53,327 bases of DNA from a candidate division FCPU426 bacterium (lineage in GTDB: Bacteria; Oederibacteriota; Muellerivitia; Muellerivitales; Muellerivitaceae), in the NCBI GenBank assembly GCA_003136635.1, contig PLFD01000049.1:12880-66206 (forward strand), read 5' to 3'. Every line of letters begins with the position of its first letter. Position 1 is the stretch's first letter. The position numbers and the translations under genes are program-made. Of this stretch, positions 6,641 through 15,776 are shown one piece after another. The notes below the pieces were generated by a model that searched no databases, was not told the DNA's origin, and saw only the letters and a program-made list of their open reading frames with translations.

Positions 6641-8986
6641 TTAATGAAGAACTACGATTCTGCCGACCGCCTTGCCAAAAGGTTTTTCCAGGTAAACCAC
6701 ATAGACTCCGCTGGCGACTTCGGCGCCGAACTTGTTTTTGCCGTCCCAGTTGTAGACCGTGGGTGAAAGCGGAGCGGTTAAGGTGGTATCCAATAGGGTT
6801 CGAATGTGTTCACCTGCCGAGTTGTAAATGCGCAGCGTTATATTGCCCGGGTATTCATTGGTCCCTACCACAATACAAACGTTGATATCCCTGGGAATGT
6901 TAAAGACGTTCTTACAAACCTGAAATACTTCCGCTACCTCGGTGGGTGTGGCTGTCCACGTTTGAATGGTTGAAGGGCTAGTGGGTGTGGGTGTCTGGGT
7001 TACGGTGAAAGTGGGCGAGTTGGTCGGGGTATTGGTGGGTGTGTTGGTAAAAATAGGAGTGTAGGTAGGTGTATAGGTAACTGTGTTGGTGGAAGTGTTG
7101 GTCGGAGTATTAGTGACGGTGTTAGTGGGAGTATTGGTAAAGGTAAAGACCGGGGTATTGGTGATGGTGTTGGTGGGTGTGGACGTAGTTGTATTGGTAG
7201 GGGTATTGGTTGAAGTGTTGGTGTTAATTGAAGTGTTGGTCGGTGTATTGGTAACGGTGCTGGTTGGCGTGTAGGTATAGGTGTACAAGGGTGTATCTGT
7301 AATGGTGTTAGTGGCTGTATTGGTTGGGCTATTGGTTGTTGTGTTGGTGGGTGTGGGAGTATTTGTATTCACCAGAGTATTGGTCGGGGTAAAAGTAGGG
7401 GTTGAGGTGACGGTGTTGGTGGCTGTATTGGTGGGAGTGGTGGTAGGCGTATTGGTAACCGTACTTGTAGGTGTTTGGGTATAGGTGAGTAAGGGTGTAT
7501 TGGTAATGGTGTTCGTTACCGTATTGGTTGGACTGTTGGTGGGTGTTTTGGTTGGTGTTGGGGAACTAGTGTTTGTCGCTGTATTGGTGGGGGTGTTGGT
7601 CGCCGTATTAGTCGGGGTATTGGTTGCGGTTTTCGTGGGTGTGAGCGTGGGGGTATTGGTAGGAGTATTCGTGGGTACGGGCGTAGAAGTATTGGTGGCT
7701 GTATTGGTCGGCGTGCCCGTGGGTGTATTAGTCGCAGTGTTAGTGGGTGTTTTGGTCGGTGTCATGGTGGGTGTGTTGGTAATCGTTGCAGTAGGAGTAT
7801 TGGTCGGCGTGTTGGTGGGAGTTTTGGTGGCAGTGTTAGTGGGTGTGTTGGTACGGGTATTAGTGACGGTATTGGTGAATGTGTAGGTTGGAGTGGCAGT
7901 GGGAGCACATCCGCCCGCGACCAAAGTTGTGACACTGGCTGAGGCCTGTTCGGCGCCGTTCCAGCTGACGCCGGCGTTGTTCACAATCGAACAGGGGTTG
8001 CCGTCAATCGTATCGACATTGGCGTAGGGAGCCTGGATGGTAACGCAGGCGCCTTTGCCGCCAAAACCTTCGGGGAAGGAAAAATAAACCGTAGGGGCCG
8101 AGTTGTTCACGTTATAAAACTGGGTGATGCCGTCATACGAAGGGTAGGCGCCGTCGTAACCGCCGTGGCCGTTGTTGACGATGGTGTCCCAGATGGTGAC
8201 GGGCGTGTTGACCGGGGCGCCGCTGTTACAAACGATAAGGGTATAGGGTTCGGAACCGGAACTATAGGAAGAAGGCCATGTGGTGAACCCCGCTTGTTTC
8301 TGGATGGAGAAAGTGGGAGGAACATAAGGCACCATGTTCAAGGTAAAGCTTCCGCGATAGTAAAGGGTTTGACTGCCGGTGGCCGAGGACCCCGTGCAAT
8401 TGACCGAAGTGAAAGGTTGAACGGCGCCTGTGGCGGGATTGAACATGGGCGTGAGCCATTGATCGTCGCTGGCGGGAACAGTGTTGCAGGGAGTGCCGGT
8501 AAAATAACTGGTAACAGACGCGGGAGCGTAATTGGGCGAATACCATTGGTTACTCGAACTGTCTGGCAGAGGCGGCGTGGTGCCGCTGGAGTCGCTGTAC
8601 ATTTTATAACCCGCGTCGGTGTTGGAAAAATAGGCGTGATCGCCGTCGGAACAGGTGACATCAATGACCCAGGCGGCCAAAACCTCGCTTGGGCTGAGGT
8701 TTTTATTTTCCGCCGCGATGATATTGGGGCCTGATGTATTGATATCGCCTATGGGAATAGAAATGCTCGGCGCCGCCGCTCCCGGGGCGGTGACAAAAGA
8801 AATGGGGGAAGAAGTAATTAAGTTGCCGTTGATATAAACCCAGAGCTCGTCGTCCGCGGAACCCGAAAGGGTGGCCGATACGGGCGTACAGGTTTGAGCA
8901 TGAACCGGATGGGTGAAAGCGGTGATCTGCCAGATGAGAAAAATGCAGAAAACGATTTTAGATAAGGGAGAGATAAACTTTTTCAA
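6641..8986 (-). CDS. Large secreted protein with Thr-Asn-Thr-Pro repeats and FlgD-like C-terminal domain
   Basis: 781 residues, TTG start (8984-8986) giving [19 protein letters not shown], a signal peptide ending VHAQ. Residues about 35-355 form beta-rich domains with paired Cys and a carbohydrate-binding look ([30 protein letters not shown]). Residues about 360-668 are a run of TNTP/TNTA tetrapeptides, a likely O-glycosylated or extended spacer. The last 90 residues ([19 protein letters not shown] ... [20 protein letters not shown]) match the FlgD Ig-like / gliding-motility-type C-terminal module often used for secretion or cell-surface retention. It is the first gene of a pair with the GH12 enzyme, suggesting a surface protein acting with it on plant-type glucans. 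No strong Shine-Dalgarno precedes the TTG. Confidence 0.8.
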   Translation of the reverse strand: MKKFISPLSKIVFCIFLIWQITAFTHPVHAQTCTPVSATLSGSADDELWVYINGNLITSSPISFVTAPGAAAPSISIPIGDINTSGPNIIAAENKNLSPSEVLAAWVIDVTCSDGDHAYFSNTDAGYKMYSDSSGTTPPLPDSSSNQWYSPNYAPASVTSYFTGTPCNTVPASDDQWLTPMFNPATGAVQPFTSVNCTGSSATGSQTLYYRGSFTLNMVPYVPPTFSIQKQAGFTTWPSSYSSGSEPYTLIVCNSGAPVNTPVTIWDTIVNNGHGGYDGAYPSYDGITQFYNVNNSAPTVYFSFPEGFGGKGACVTIQAPYANVDTIDGNPCSIVNNAGVSWNGAEQASASVTTLVAGGCAPTATPTYTFTNTVTNTRTNTPTNTATKTPTNTPTNTPTATITNTPTMTPTKTPTNTATNTPTGTPTNTATNTSTPVPTNTPTNTPTLTPTKTATNTPTNTATNTPTNTATNTSSPTPTKTPTNSPTNTVTNTITNTPLLTYTQTPTSTVTNTPTTTPTNTATNTVTSTPTFTPTNTLVNTNTPTPTNTTTNSPTNTATNTITDTPLYTYTYTPTSTVTNTPTNTSINTNTSTNTPTNTTTSTPTNTITNTPVFTFTNTPTNTVTNTPTNTSTNTVTYTPTYTPIFTNTPTNTPTNSPTFTVTQTPTPTSPSTIQTWTATPTEVAEVFQVCKNVFNIPRDINVCIVVGTNEYPGNITLRIYNSAGEHIRTLLDTTLTAPLSPTVYNWDGKNKFGAEVASGVYVVYLEKPFGKAVGRIVVLH
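6985..7895. repeat. Coding 12-bp minisatellite (TNTP/TNTA units)
   Basis: The plus strand reads as GTGTTGGTNGGN and GTATTGGTNGGN units repeated dozens of times with third-base changes. On the minus strand they encode Thr-Asn-Thr-Pro/Ala tetrapeptides. Synonymous drift shows the array is under protein-level constraint, not a fresh expansion. Longer blocks (for example around [20 protein letters not shown] and a second similar block) repeat too, showing higher-order duplication. Confidence 0.85.
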
Positions 8987-9151
8987 GACAGTGGCTTTTA
9001 CCCTTTCAGGGGTTGGGTTTTAAAGAACGATAGTGTTGATTTATAGGTAATTGTATCACTATCCCGAAATGATATTGAGCGGCTTTTTTAAAAAGCTCGG
9101 TAAATTTTGTTGAAATCTTTTGCTTTAAATTCGACAACTTCGCCCTGAAAT

Positions 9152-9188
9152 AAAAAAGCCCCTGATCTTTTCAGATTCAGGGGCTTTT
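9152..9188 (-). terminator. Rho-independent terminator of the aldolase gene
   Basis: GCCCCTGA (9158-9165) pairs with TCAGGGGC (9177-9184), flanked by A6 and T4, which extend the stem. On the minus strand it ends in a U-run, 17 bases after the aldolase stop. Confidence 0.85.
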
Positions 9189-9204
9189 GCTAAAAACTGA
9201 TTAT

Positions 9205-10272
9205 TTAAGCGATAGTCACATCTTTCGCCAAATAAACATCCTGAATGGTTTGAAGCAGTTTGGCGCCTTCCGCCATGGGGCGTTGGAACGCCTTACGGCC
9301 TGAAATAAGACCCATACCGCCGGCGCGTTTGTTGATGACCGCTGTCTTCACCGCTTCGGCGAAGTCGTTTTCGCCTGAGGCGCCGCCTGAGTTGATCAAG
9401 CCCGCGCGGCCCATGTAGCAGTTGGCCACCTGGTAACGGGTGTACTCGATGGGGTGATCGGGAATCAAAGTGTCGTACATGCGCTTGTCAAACTTGCCGT
9501 AGTTGGATTCTTGGTTCAAGAACTGGAATCCGCCGTTATTTTCCGGAAGCTTTTGCTTGATGATGTCGGCTTCAATGGTGACGCCCAAGTGGTTGGCTTG
9601 ACCGGTCAAATCCGCCGCGAGGTGGAAGTCCTTGTCCTTGGTCTTGAAGGCCTTGTTGCGCAGGTAGCACCAGAGCACGGTGAACATTCCGTATTCGTGG
9701 GCTTGTTGGAAAGCCTTGGTAGTCTGCTCGATTTCAACCTGCGAGGAGTCGTTTCCGAAATAAATCGTAGCGCCGATTCCCGCCGCGCCCATCTCATAAG
9801 CCTGTTTGACTGAACCGAAATAAAATTCGGCAGCTTTGTTCGGGTAGGTCATCAATTCATTATGGTTGAGCTTCACGATGAAAGGAATTTTGTGAGCGTA
9901 TTGGCGGGAGACGATGCCCAAAACGCCGAGGGTCGAAGCGACGGAGTTACAGCCGCCTTCAATGGCGAGCTTCACAATGTTTTCAGCGTCAAAATAGATA
10001 GGATTCTTGGCGAAAGAAGCGCCAGCCGAATGCTCAATGCCCTGGTCAACCGGAAGAATTGAGACATAGCCGGTGTTGGCCAAGCGGCCGGTGGAATGCA
10101 GCCATTGAAGATTACCCAACACGCGGTTGTTGCGGTCGGATTTGGAAAAAATACGGTCGACGGAGTCGCCGCTCGGCAAATGCAGCATGTCTTTGGAGAT
10201 GCCCTTGGCTTTATAGTTCAGGAGATCCTTGGCTTCGTTACCCAGGTATTTTTCGATATCGGCTAAATTCAT
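9205..10272 (-). CDS. fbaB: Class I fructose-bisphosphate aldolase, FbaB/DhnA type
   Basis: 355 residues, ATG at 10272 with AAGGA upstream. It catalyses reversible cleavage of fructose 1,6-bisphosphate to dihydroxyacetone phosphate and glyceraldehyde 3-phosphate through a Schiff-base lysine. The family signatures are [42 protein letters not shown] (probable Schiff-base Lys) and the phosphate-binding loops [13 protein letters not shown] and [15 protein letters not shown] near the C-terminus. Length fits bacterial FbaB. It stands alone with a strong terminator. With the PPi-dependent phosphofructokinase at 12747 it supports a reversible glycolysis/gluconeogenesis route. Confidence 0.95.
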   Translation of the reverse strand: MNLADIEKYLGNEAKDLLNYKAKGISKDMLHLPSGDSVDRIFSKSDRNNRVLGNLQWLHSTGRLANTGYVSILPVDQGIEHSAGASFAKNPIYFDAENIVKLAIEGGCNSVASTLGVLGIVSRQYAHKIPFIVKLNHNELMTYPNKAAEFYFGSVKQAYEMGAAGIGATIYFGNDSSQVEIEQTTKAFQQAHEYGMFTVLWCYLRNKAFKTKDKDFHLAADLTGQANHLGVTIEADIIKQKLPENNGGFQFLNQESNYGKFDKRMYDTLIPDHPIEYTRYQVANCYMGRAGLINSGGASGENDFAEAVKTAVINKRAGGMGLISGRKAFQRPMAEGAKLLQTIQDVYLAKDVTIA

Positions 10273-10395
10273 TTTCGGTCCTTATCTCATAGGATTTACT
10301 AAAGTGGGCCAAAAGGCCCTAAAACAAGGCACTACTAATACAAAATATGGGAAAAATAAGCAAGGAGAACTTAAAACCCAAAACAAAACACTTTT

Positions 10396-10491
10396 ACCAC
10401 GGAGTACACAGAGTTCACAGAGTGAATCTTTTGATTTTAAATACTTTTTGACTCATTTATAAAACTCTGTGTACTCCGTGAACTCTGTGGT
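10396..10491. repeat. Dispersed inverted-repeat element, non-coding copy (CAGAG subtype)
   Basis: The left arm starts ACCACGGAGTACACAGAG (10396-10423). The right arm (10464-10491) is its imperfect reverse complement, ending AACTCTGTGGT. The arms are built from ACACAGAGT-like units of about nine bases. The 40-base interior is AT-rich. It lies between the aldolase start and the stop of the ArsC/Spx-like gene. Confidence 0.8.
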
Positions 10492-10500
10492 TCCAAGATT

Positions 10501-10854
10501 TCAAGACCAGTTCTTTTTGAAATCGTCTTCTTTAAAGCCAATGGTGGCTTTAGTCGCGTTGAAAACCAAAGGCCTTTTAATCAGGCGGCCATTTTTTGCC
10601 AGTAAATCCAATATTTGGTCTTCGTTGAGAGTTTTGACCTTCTCTTTCATATTAAGAGCTCTGTACTGTTCGCCGCTTTTGTTTAAAAGGTCAGTAATAG
10701 TCTTGCCGCTGGTTTTTAGAATTTTCTTTAACTGGTCTTTGCTGGGAGGCTGAGTGGTAATGTCCACCGCATCCAACTGGTTTTTATGGCCTTCCAGCCA
10801 TTTTTGAGCGTTGCGGCAGGTAGAACATTTGGCGTAATGGTAAAAGTGAAGCAT
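10501..10854 (-). CDS. ArsC/Spx/MgsR-family thioredoxin-fold protein
   Basis: 117 residues from the ATG at 10854, which has GGAG six bases upstream; an upstream in-frame Met at 10917 lacks this and adds a non-conserved leader. The thioredoxin-like fold carries the redox pair CSTC in YAKCSTCRNAQKWL at the N-terminus and the family motif NGRLIKRPLVFNATKATIGF near the end. True arsenate reductases use one N-terminal Cys and several Arg; the CxxC pattern here is closer to the Spx/MgsR/YffB branch. The role could be thiol redox or regulation. The dispersed repeat element starts ten bases after its stop. Confidence 0.85.
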   Translation of the reverse strand: MLHFYHYAKCSTCRNAQKWLEGHKNQLDAVDITTQPPSKDQLKKILKTSGKTITDLLNKSGEQYRALNMKEKVKTLNEDQILDLLAKNGRLIKRPLVFNATKATIGFKEDDFKKNWS

Positions 10855-10974
10855 GGGAGTCTCCAGGAATGGATTGGAAATATTTGCCGGATAATTTAAC
10901 TTGAGAATCCTCCGCAAAGCTAGTTCTATATAGAGACAGGTTTTTGAAAAATTTGATTTATTTGGAGTCGATTG

Positions 10975-11751
10975 ATGAAAAAAATATTCCGCTGTTTTGA
11001 GTACATCTTTCTGGTCATCTTATGCGTTTTTTCCCTCGCGGCGGTGAGCCGGGCAGATGACGCTTCGGGTTCAAATCAACCGACCCAATTTTTTGTCGCC
11101 CAGGTAAAAAATGAGGTTTATGTCGTTCATCTGGGGAAACAGCACATCCCCAATCCGCCGGAGGCCTTGGCTGAAAATGACTGGGTCCGCACCGGAACCA
11201 ACGGCAAAGCCTATTTGGAATTTCAAAACGGCGGGGTTGTCGAAATAGGTCCGGGTAGTAATTTGAAGGTCAGCCAACTGGATATCACGCCCCGGAACTT
11301 TAAGGCCCGGTTTTTATTGGCGGTCGGGGAATTCAAGGCCAAGGTGGCTAAGTTAACAACGGCTTCCTCGGCTTTTGAGGTGGAAGCCGGAGGGGTTGTG
11401 TGCGGAGTGAGGGGAACCATCTTTGGGGTGGATTACGACAAGACTCAAAATGATATCTCGGCCCAAACCTACGAGGGGACCATTTTTACCCGTTCAGGCG
11501 GAAAGGAAGAGTTGATACAAAAAGGTTACGGCATGGCGGTCCAAAATGCGGGTGTTCCTTCGGTCAGCGCTTTGACGCAGGGACAGGTTCAAAGTTTTGA
11601 ACAGTTCAGTGATGTGGCCGGTCTTTTGGAGAAGAAAAAACAAGAAATGATCGACGACATGAAAAACCGGGCTTTGCAGCAGGTTCCGCAGAATGTGGTG
11701 CCGGGCCAAAATGCCCTCCAAAACGCGATCGTTCCCAAATTGGGATTCTGA
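10975..11751 (+). CDS. Secreted FecR-domain protein
   Basis: 258 residues from the ATG at 10975 (GGAG seven bases upstream; the TTG three bases earlier is less well placed). A signal peptide (about 1-28, ending AVSRADD) is followed by a FecR domain: ENDWVRTGTNGKAYLEFQNG, GVVEIGPGSNLKVSQL, then GEFKAKVAKL, FEVEAGGVVCGVRGTIFGVDY and YEGTIFTRSGG. The C-terminal 60 residues are helical and Gln-rich. There is no TonB receptor or sigma factor nearby, so it is not the classical FecIRA sensor but one of the many stand-alone periplasmic FecR proteins. Its stop is three bases before the next gene's start codon, so coupling with the PfkB kinase is likely. Confidence 0.88.
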   Translation: MKKIFRCFEYIFLVILCVFSLAAVSRADDASGSNQPTQFFVAQVKNEVYVVHLGKQHIPNPPEALAENDWVRTGTNGKAYLEFQNGGVVEIGPGSNLKVSQLDITPRNFKARFLLAVGEFKAKVAKLTTASSAFEVEAGGVVCGVRGTIFGVDYDKTQNDISAQTYEGTIFTRSGGKEELIQKGYGMAVQNAGVPSVSALTQGQVQSFEQFSDVAGLLEKKKQEMIDDMKNRALQQVPQNVVPGQNALQNAIVPKLGF

Positions 11752-11753
11752 CC

Positions 11754-12689
11754 TTGGCGCTCAAACCTTTTAAAGTCGTCTGCCTGGGCAACGTTCTGGT
11801 CGATATTTTGGTTAAGCCGGTTAACCAATTGCCCCCTGTGGGTGGGTTGTCGTCTGTCGATCATATTGAGATGGCCATGGGCGGCTGCGCCTCCAACACG
11901 GCGATGGCCTTGAGCCGTTTAGGCGTTTCCACTTCGCTTTGGGGCAAGCTGGGGCGGGATTTTTTTGGCGAATTCGCTCTCAAAGAATTGAAAAAGGCGG
12001 GGGTGAAAACATCGGGCGTCGTTTTAGATTCCAAGGCCGAAACATCCGCGACCGTGGTTTTGGTGAATCGTAAGGCGCAAAGGTCTTTCCTGCACTCGGT
12101 AGCGGCTAATGATCACATATATATAGAAGAGTTGAAGCTTTCCCGGTTATCCCAATTTCGTCACTTGCATATTGGCGGCTATTTTCTTTTTTCAGCGCTG
12201 GACGGAAAGCCCATGGCTAAAATTCTGGGACAAGCCCGCCAGAAAGGTCTTACCACTTCCATGGACACGGCCTGGGATTTAAAAGGCCGGTGGATGAAGC
12301 TTTTGAAACCCTGCCTGCCCTATTTGGACTATTTCATGCCCAGCGAGAGGGAAGTCAAGATGCTGTTGGGCTATACGAACCCGGTTAAGGCGGCGAAGGC
12401 TTTTTTGAAATTAGGAGCAGGCGCGGTCATTCTCAAACAGGGTGAAAAAGGTTCTTACTTTTTGAATCGCGAAGGATTGGAAATCAAAGTTCCCGCTTAT
12501 CAGGCTAAGGTGGTGGATACCACCGGCGCGGGCGATTGTTTCTGCGCCGGTTTTATTAAAGGTCTGTCTCTCGGATGGGATATCAAGAAGTGTCTGAGAT
12601 TGGGTAACGCGGCGGGAGCCTGCGCGGTAGAGGCCTTGGGCGCCACAGCTGGTATTCATTCTCTGAAACAAGTTTCGAAATTCTTGTAG
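11754..12689 (+). CDS. PfkB/ribokinase-family sugar kinase
   Basis: 311 residues, TTG start right after the FecR gene. It phosphorylates a sugar or nucleoside with ATP. N-terminal GGCASNTAMALSRLG and the C-terminal signature VDTTGAGDCFCAGFIKGL, with the catalytic Asp in GAGD, define the PfkB family. LKQGEKGSYFL is the nucleotide-binding region. The substrate (fructose, tagatose 6-phosphate, ribose, adenosine) cannot be settled by sequence. Its position immediately before the PPi-phosphofructokinase suggests a feed into the hexose phosphate pool. Confidence 0.92.
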   Translation: MALKPFKVVCLGNVLVDILVKPVNQLPPVGGLSSVDHIEMAMGGCASNTAMALSRLGVSTSLWGKLGRDFFGEFALKELKKAGVKTSGVVLDSKAETSATVVLVNRKAQRSFLHSVAANDHIYIEELKLSRLSQFRHLHIGGYFLFSALDGKPMAKILGQARQKGLTTSMDTAWDLKGRWMKLLKPCLPYLDYFMPSEREVKMLLGYTNPVKAAKAFLKLGAGAVILKQGEKGSYFLNREGLEIKVPAYQAKVVDTTGAGDCFCAGFIKGLSLGWDIKKCLRLGNAAGACAVEALGATAGIHSLKQVSKFL

Positions 12690-12746
12690 TTGTCGAAAAT
12701 CGGGGCTTATAATACGGCCCGTTTACTTTCTATTTCGGAGGAATTG

Positions 12747-14414
12747 ATGAAATCCAATGTTTCCGCCCTGCAATCCGCCCGGACTTCGTATAAACCCAAG
12801 CTTCCCAAAGTTTTTATGGGTAACGTTTCGAAGATTGGAATGAAACTGGGGAAGGCGACCCATTCCATCGCGGATCAAAAGGAAATTCATCAGTTGTTCT
12901 CGAAAACCTACGGCCAGCCGGAAGTTTCCTTTCAGTCCGGTAAAAGCCCCGCTACTTTTAAAGGCGCTATCAAAGTGGCTATGGTGTTATCCGGCGGTCA
13001 AGCGCCCGGCGGGCATAACGTGGTGGCCGGTCTTTTTGACGGATTGAAAAAATTAAATTCCAAAAACACGTTAAGGGGTTATTTGGGCGGACCTTCGGGA
13101 CTGCTGGAAAACAAGTATATTGAAATCACCGATAAGTTATTGAAAGAGTACCGCAACACCGGCGGCTTTGACATTATCGGTTCGGGCCGCACCAAGCTGG
13201 AAAGCTCGGATCAATTTCACGCGGTGGCTAAAAATTTGACTTCAGCGGGAATTACGGCTTTGGTAGTGGTTGGCGGGGACGATTCCAATACGAACGCGGC
13301 GGTGCTGGCGGAATATTTCAAAGCCCATGACATTCCCATTCGGGTTATCGGCTGCCCTAAAACGATCGACGGTGATTTAAAGAACGACCAAATAGAAATC
13401 AGTTTTGGTTTTGATACAGCTACCAAGGTTTACTCAGAGTTGACGGGGAATGTGGGCCGGGACTGTCTTTCGGCCAAAAAATACTGGCACTTTATTAAGG
13501 TGATGGGCCGGTCCGCCAGCCATATCGCTTTGGAAGTGGCTTTGCAAACCCATCCCAATGTCACGCTGATTTCCGAGGAAGTGGCGGCCAACCAGTGGAC
13601 TCTGGACCAAATTACCGAACAGGTGGCGAAGGTAGTGGCCGAAAGAGCCGCAAAGAAGAAAAACTACGGAGTGGTGGTTATTCCGGAAGGCCTTTTAGAA
13701 TTCATTCCTGAGATCAAAAAACTTATCGCTGAGTTGAACGATTTACTGGCCCATCATCAGGAGTTTGAAAAGCTGGAATCGGCTCATCATAAAATCTCGT
13801 TTGTTCACCAGCATTTAAGCGTCGAATCCCAAAAGGCTTTTGGGTCGCTGCCTCCCTCGATTCAAATACAGCTTCTGGCGGATCGGGACCCTCACGGCAA
13901 CGTGCAGGTCGCCAAAATCGAGACCGAAAAGCTTTTGATTGAGGCGGTGGAACTCAAACTAAAACAATGGAAACACCAGTCGATGTACCACGGCAAGTTT
14001 TCGGGCCAAGGCCATTATTTTGGTTATGAGGGCCGCTGTGCCGCCCCCTCCAACTTTGACTCGGATTATTGTTATTCTCTGGGCTTTAACGCGGCTTATC
14101 TGGTGGCCGCCGGCCTGACCGGATACTTGTCCAGCGTCCGCGATCTTTTAAAACCGGCCGATCATTGGAAAGCGGGCGGGGTGCCTTTGACCATGATGAT
14201 GAATTTGGAACGCCGTCATGGTAAAGACAAACCCGTCATTTTGAAGGCGCTGGTTGAACTGAAGGGTAAGCCCTTTAAAACTTTTGCCGCCCAGCGTGAA
14301 AAATGGGCGGTCGAGGATGATTACCAAAGTCCGGGACCCATTCAGTTTTGGGGTCCTGTCGAAGTCGCCAATGCGGCTCCTGAAACCTTAAAATTGGAAC
14401 GCGGTAAAAAGTAA
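12747..14414 (+). CDS. pfp: Diphosphate--fructose-6-phosphate 1-phosphotransferase (PPi-PFK)
   Basis: 555 residues from the ATG at 12747, which has a perfect GGAGG five bases upstream; the in-frame TTG right after the kinase stop is ignored. The enzyme reversibly makes fructose 1,6-bisphosphate using pyrophosphate. Motifs: LSGGQAPGGHNVVAGLFDG, GYLGGPSGLLE, GGDDSNTNA (Asp in place of the Gly used by ATP enzymes), GCPKTIDGDLKN (PPi-type Lys and catalytic Asp) and VMGRSASHIALE. Length is that of the long PPi-PFK clade also found in plants and spirochaetes. It is likely co-transcribed with the PfkB kinase. Confidence 0.95.
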   Translation: MKSNVSALQSARTSYKPKLPKVFMGNVSKIGMKLGKATHSIADQKEIHQLFSKTYGQPEVSFQSGKSPATFKGAIKVAMVLSGGQAPGGHNVVAGLFDGLKKLNSKNTLRGYLGGPSGLLENKYIEITDKLLKEYRNTGGFDIIGSGRTKLESSDQFHAVAKNLTSAGITALVVVGGDDSNTNAAVLAEYFKAHDIPIRVIGCPKTIDGDLKNDQIEISFGFDTATKVYSELTGNVGRDCLSAKKYWHFIKVMGRSASHIALEVALQTHPNVTLISEEVAANQWTLDQITEQVAKVVAERAAKKKNYGVVVIPEGLLEFIPEIKKLIAELNDLLAHHQEFEKLESAHHKISFVHQHLSVESQKAFGSLPPSIQIQLLADRDPHGNVQVAKIETEKLLIEAVELKLKQWKHQSMYHGKFSGQGHYFGYEGRCAAPSNFDSDYCYSLGFNAAYLVAAGLTGYLSSVRDLLKPADHWKAGGVPLTMMMNLERRHGKDKPVILKALVELKGKPFKTFAAQREKWAVEDDYQSPGPIQFWGPVEVANAAPETLKLERGKK

Positions 14415-14419
14415 TTTTG

Positions 14420-14437
14420 TCCCCACAGGGGATTTTT
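14420..14437 (+). terminator. Short hairpin with T-run after pfp
   Basis: TCCCC-ACA-GGGGA followed by TTTTT. The stem is only five pairs, so it is a weak terminator candidate. Confidence 0.4.
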
Positions 14438-14460
14438 ATTGGTTCAGAGGGAATTTAAAA

Positions 14461-14769
14461 ATGCTAAAAGAAACCTTGTTGGTGAACGCCGAAGGTATCG
14501 GTATTGCCCTAATAACCTATTTATTATTTTCCAAATTTCATTTGCGTGAAAAAATCCGTAATGAGAAGTCCTATAAAAGAAGTTTGGCGGTTTTTATCTA
14601 CTGTATTTTTTGGGGTTTTATTTTTTGTGTGATCGCGGCTCAAAACCGTTACCAGTCGGTTGATGGTGAAAATTTATCGTGGTATTTGATATTTTGGGTT
14701 GTTTTCTCCAACTGGGAGTTTTATTTAATGCCGGTTTATAAAGAGTACAAAGAAAAAATGAAAAGATGA
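14461..14769 (+). CDS. Small membrane protein, function unknown
   Basis: 102 residues with three predicted membrane segments (about 9-24 ALITYLLF; 43-61 LAVFIYCIFWGFIFCVIAA; 74-93 LSWYLIFWVVFSNWEFYLM) separated by a positively charged loop (HLREKIRNEKSYKRS), suggesting that loop faces the cytoplasm. A short basic tail follows. It overlaps the next gene by four bases (ATGA), so the pair is translationally coupled with the RDD protein. No family is recognised. Confidence 0.7.
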   Translation: MLKETLLVNAEGIGIALITYLLFSKFHLREKIRNEKSYKRSLAVFIYCIFWGFIFCVIAAQNRYQSVDGENLSWYLIFWVVFSNWEFYLMPVYKEYKEKMKR

Positions 14770-15494
14770 AACCGGTTCGTTTTTCGAAAAGCGGTGAATG
14801 GCATTGCCCTAAATGCGGCACTTTGGCCAAAGGGAAGAAGTGCCCTCACTGTAAGTTTTTGATTTATGCCGGATTTTTACCCCGTATCATCGCGGGTCTG
14901 GTGGACGGCGCGATCACATTTGCGGCCGCTAAATTATTTATCATTCTTCGTTCTAATTCTTTAGACGGCTATTTGGCCGTCACTCTTTTTGGTTTTATCT
15001 TCTTTCGGTTGTACCACATTCTTTTTGTGGCTCTCTGGGGACAGACGCCGGGAAAAATGATAGCCCGTATTCAGGTGGTGCAGTTGGATGGATCGCCGGT
15101 AGGTTGGATCCACGCCATTCTGAGAAATTCAGTTGAGACGGCTATTGTGATGGTCGTTGTTTATTTTGAAATCCAGGCTTCGCTGCATGTGCCGGCCGCG
15201 GATTTCGCGAAGGCCCTGGCGGAACAACGCGACGCCATGATTAAAGCGCTCATGCCGAATAATATCGGATATATGACTATGGCTTCAAAACTCTACGTTT
15301 ATAGTGAGTATGTCGTAATGTTTATGAATAAGCGTAAGAGGGCTATTCATGATTTCATCGGCGGCACAGTGGTCATCCATGACCCGCGCCACGCGATCCT
15401 GCCCTGGCGGCGGTTTAAAGTGGTGAGGGATATGGAAAAGAAGATTGAGGAAATCAGTTTTGAAGATTTTCTTGAACGGCACGGAAAACATTAG
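14766..15494 (+). CDS. RDD-family membrane protein with N-terminal zinc ribbon
   Basis: 242 residues. The N-terminal 40 residues carry CPKC and CPHC, a probable zinc ribbon. An RDD domain follows: GFLPRIIAGLVDGAITFAAAK (hallmark Arg and Asp), a second membrane span (FGFIFFRLYHILFVALW) with GQTPGKMIARIQVVQ, then spans near residue 125 and a C-terminal KRAIHDFIGGTVVIHD, the family's conserved ending. Such proteins are integral membrane proteins of poorly known function, some linked to transport or ion tolerance. It is coupled to the small membrane protein upstream. Confidence 0.88.
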   Translation: MKPVRFSKSGEWHCPKCGTLAKGKKCPHCKFLIYAGFLPRIIAGLVDGAITFAAAKLFIILRSNSLDGYLAVTLFGFIFFRLYHILFVALWGQTPGKMIARIQVVQLDGSPVGWIHAILRNSVETAIVMVVVYFEIQASLHVPAADFAKALAEQRDAMIKALMPNNIGYMTMASKLYVYSEYVVMFMNKRKRAIHDFIGGTVVIHDPRHAILPWRRFKVVRDMEKKIEEISFEDFLERHGKH

Positions 15495-15609
15495 GCGGGA
15501 TTCTCAAGAAGTAACGGTCCCCCGTTAAAGATAAACGTGAAAATCGTCGATAAGCTGAATTGAACCGTAAATACCCTTTAAAAAACAATAAAATCGGGCC
15601 TTTTTCGTA

Positions 15610-15638
15610 TTGCTAAGGACTTCCGCCAAGTCTATACT
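15610..15638 (+). promoter_or_regulatory. Promoter of the rpsF ribosomal operon
   Basis: TTGCTA (-35, 15610-15615) and TATACT (-10, 15633-15638) with an ideal 17-base spacer. This leaves a leader of about 130 bases before rpsF. Confidence 0.7.
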
Positions 15639-15639
15639 T

Positions 15640-15776
15640 CACCTCCCCTGAAAGTCTTTTTTTCAGGGCAGTTCCGGCTTCAACCCGCTCAGGTTTTCGC
15701 CGGGACCCTGTTCCCGATCCATTGTGAAAGGGGACTAACCTCGCTTTTAAAGTGAGGAATCCAAAGGGAGGTAGTT
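15640..15776 (+). promoter_or_regulatory. Structured 5' leader of rpsF, possible S6:S18 autoregulatory element
   Basis: The leader contains three potential hairpins: CCCTGAAA/TTTCAGGG (near 15646-15667), CCGGC (15674-15678)/GCCGG (15699-15703), and CCTCGC/GTGAGG (about 15739-15757) just before the GGGAGG ribosome-binding site. In many bacteria the S6-S18 complex binds a leader hairpin of this operon to repress it. Position and structure fit that idea, but I did not match the published consensus base by base. Confidence 0.4.

Noticed and set aside
7083..7886. Long plus-strand frames reading Val-Leu-Val-Gly repeats
   Set aside because: They are the antisense shadow of the Thr-Asn-Thr-Pro repeat in the minus-strand protein; no ribosome-binding site or start context.
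10501..10854. True arsenate reductase
   Set aside because: It has CxxC like Spx/MgsR rather than the single-Cys ArsC site, and no arsenic genes are adjacent.
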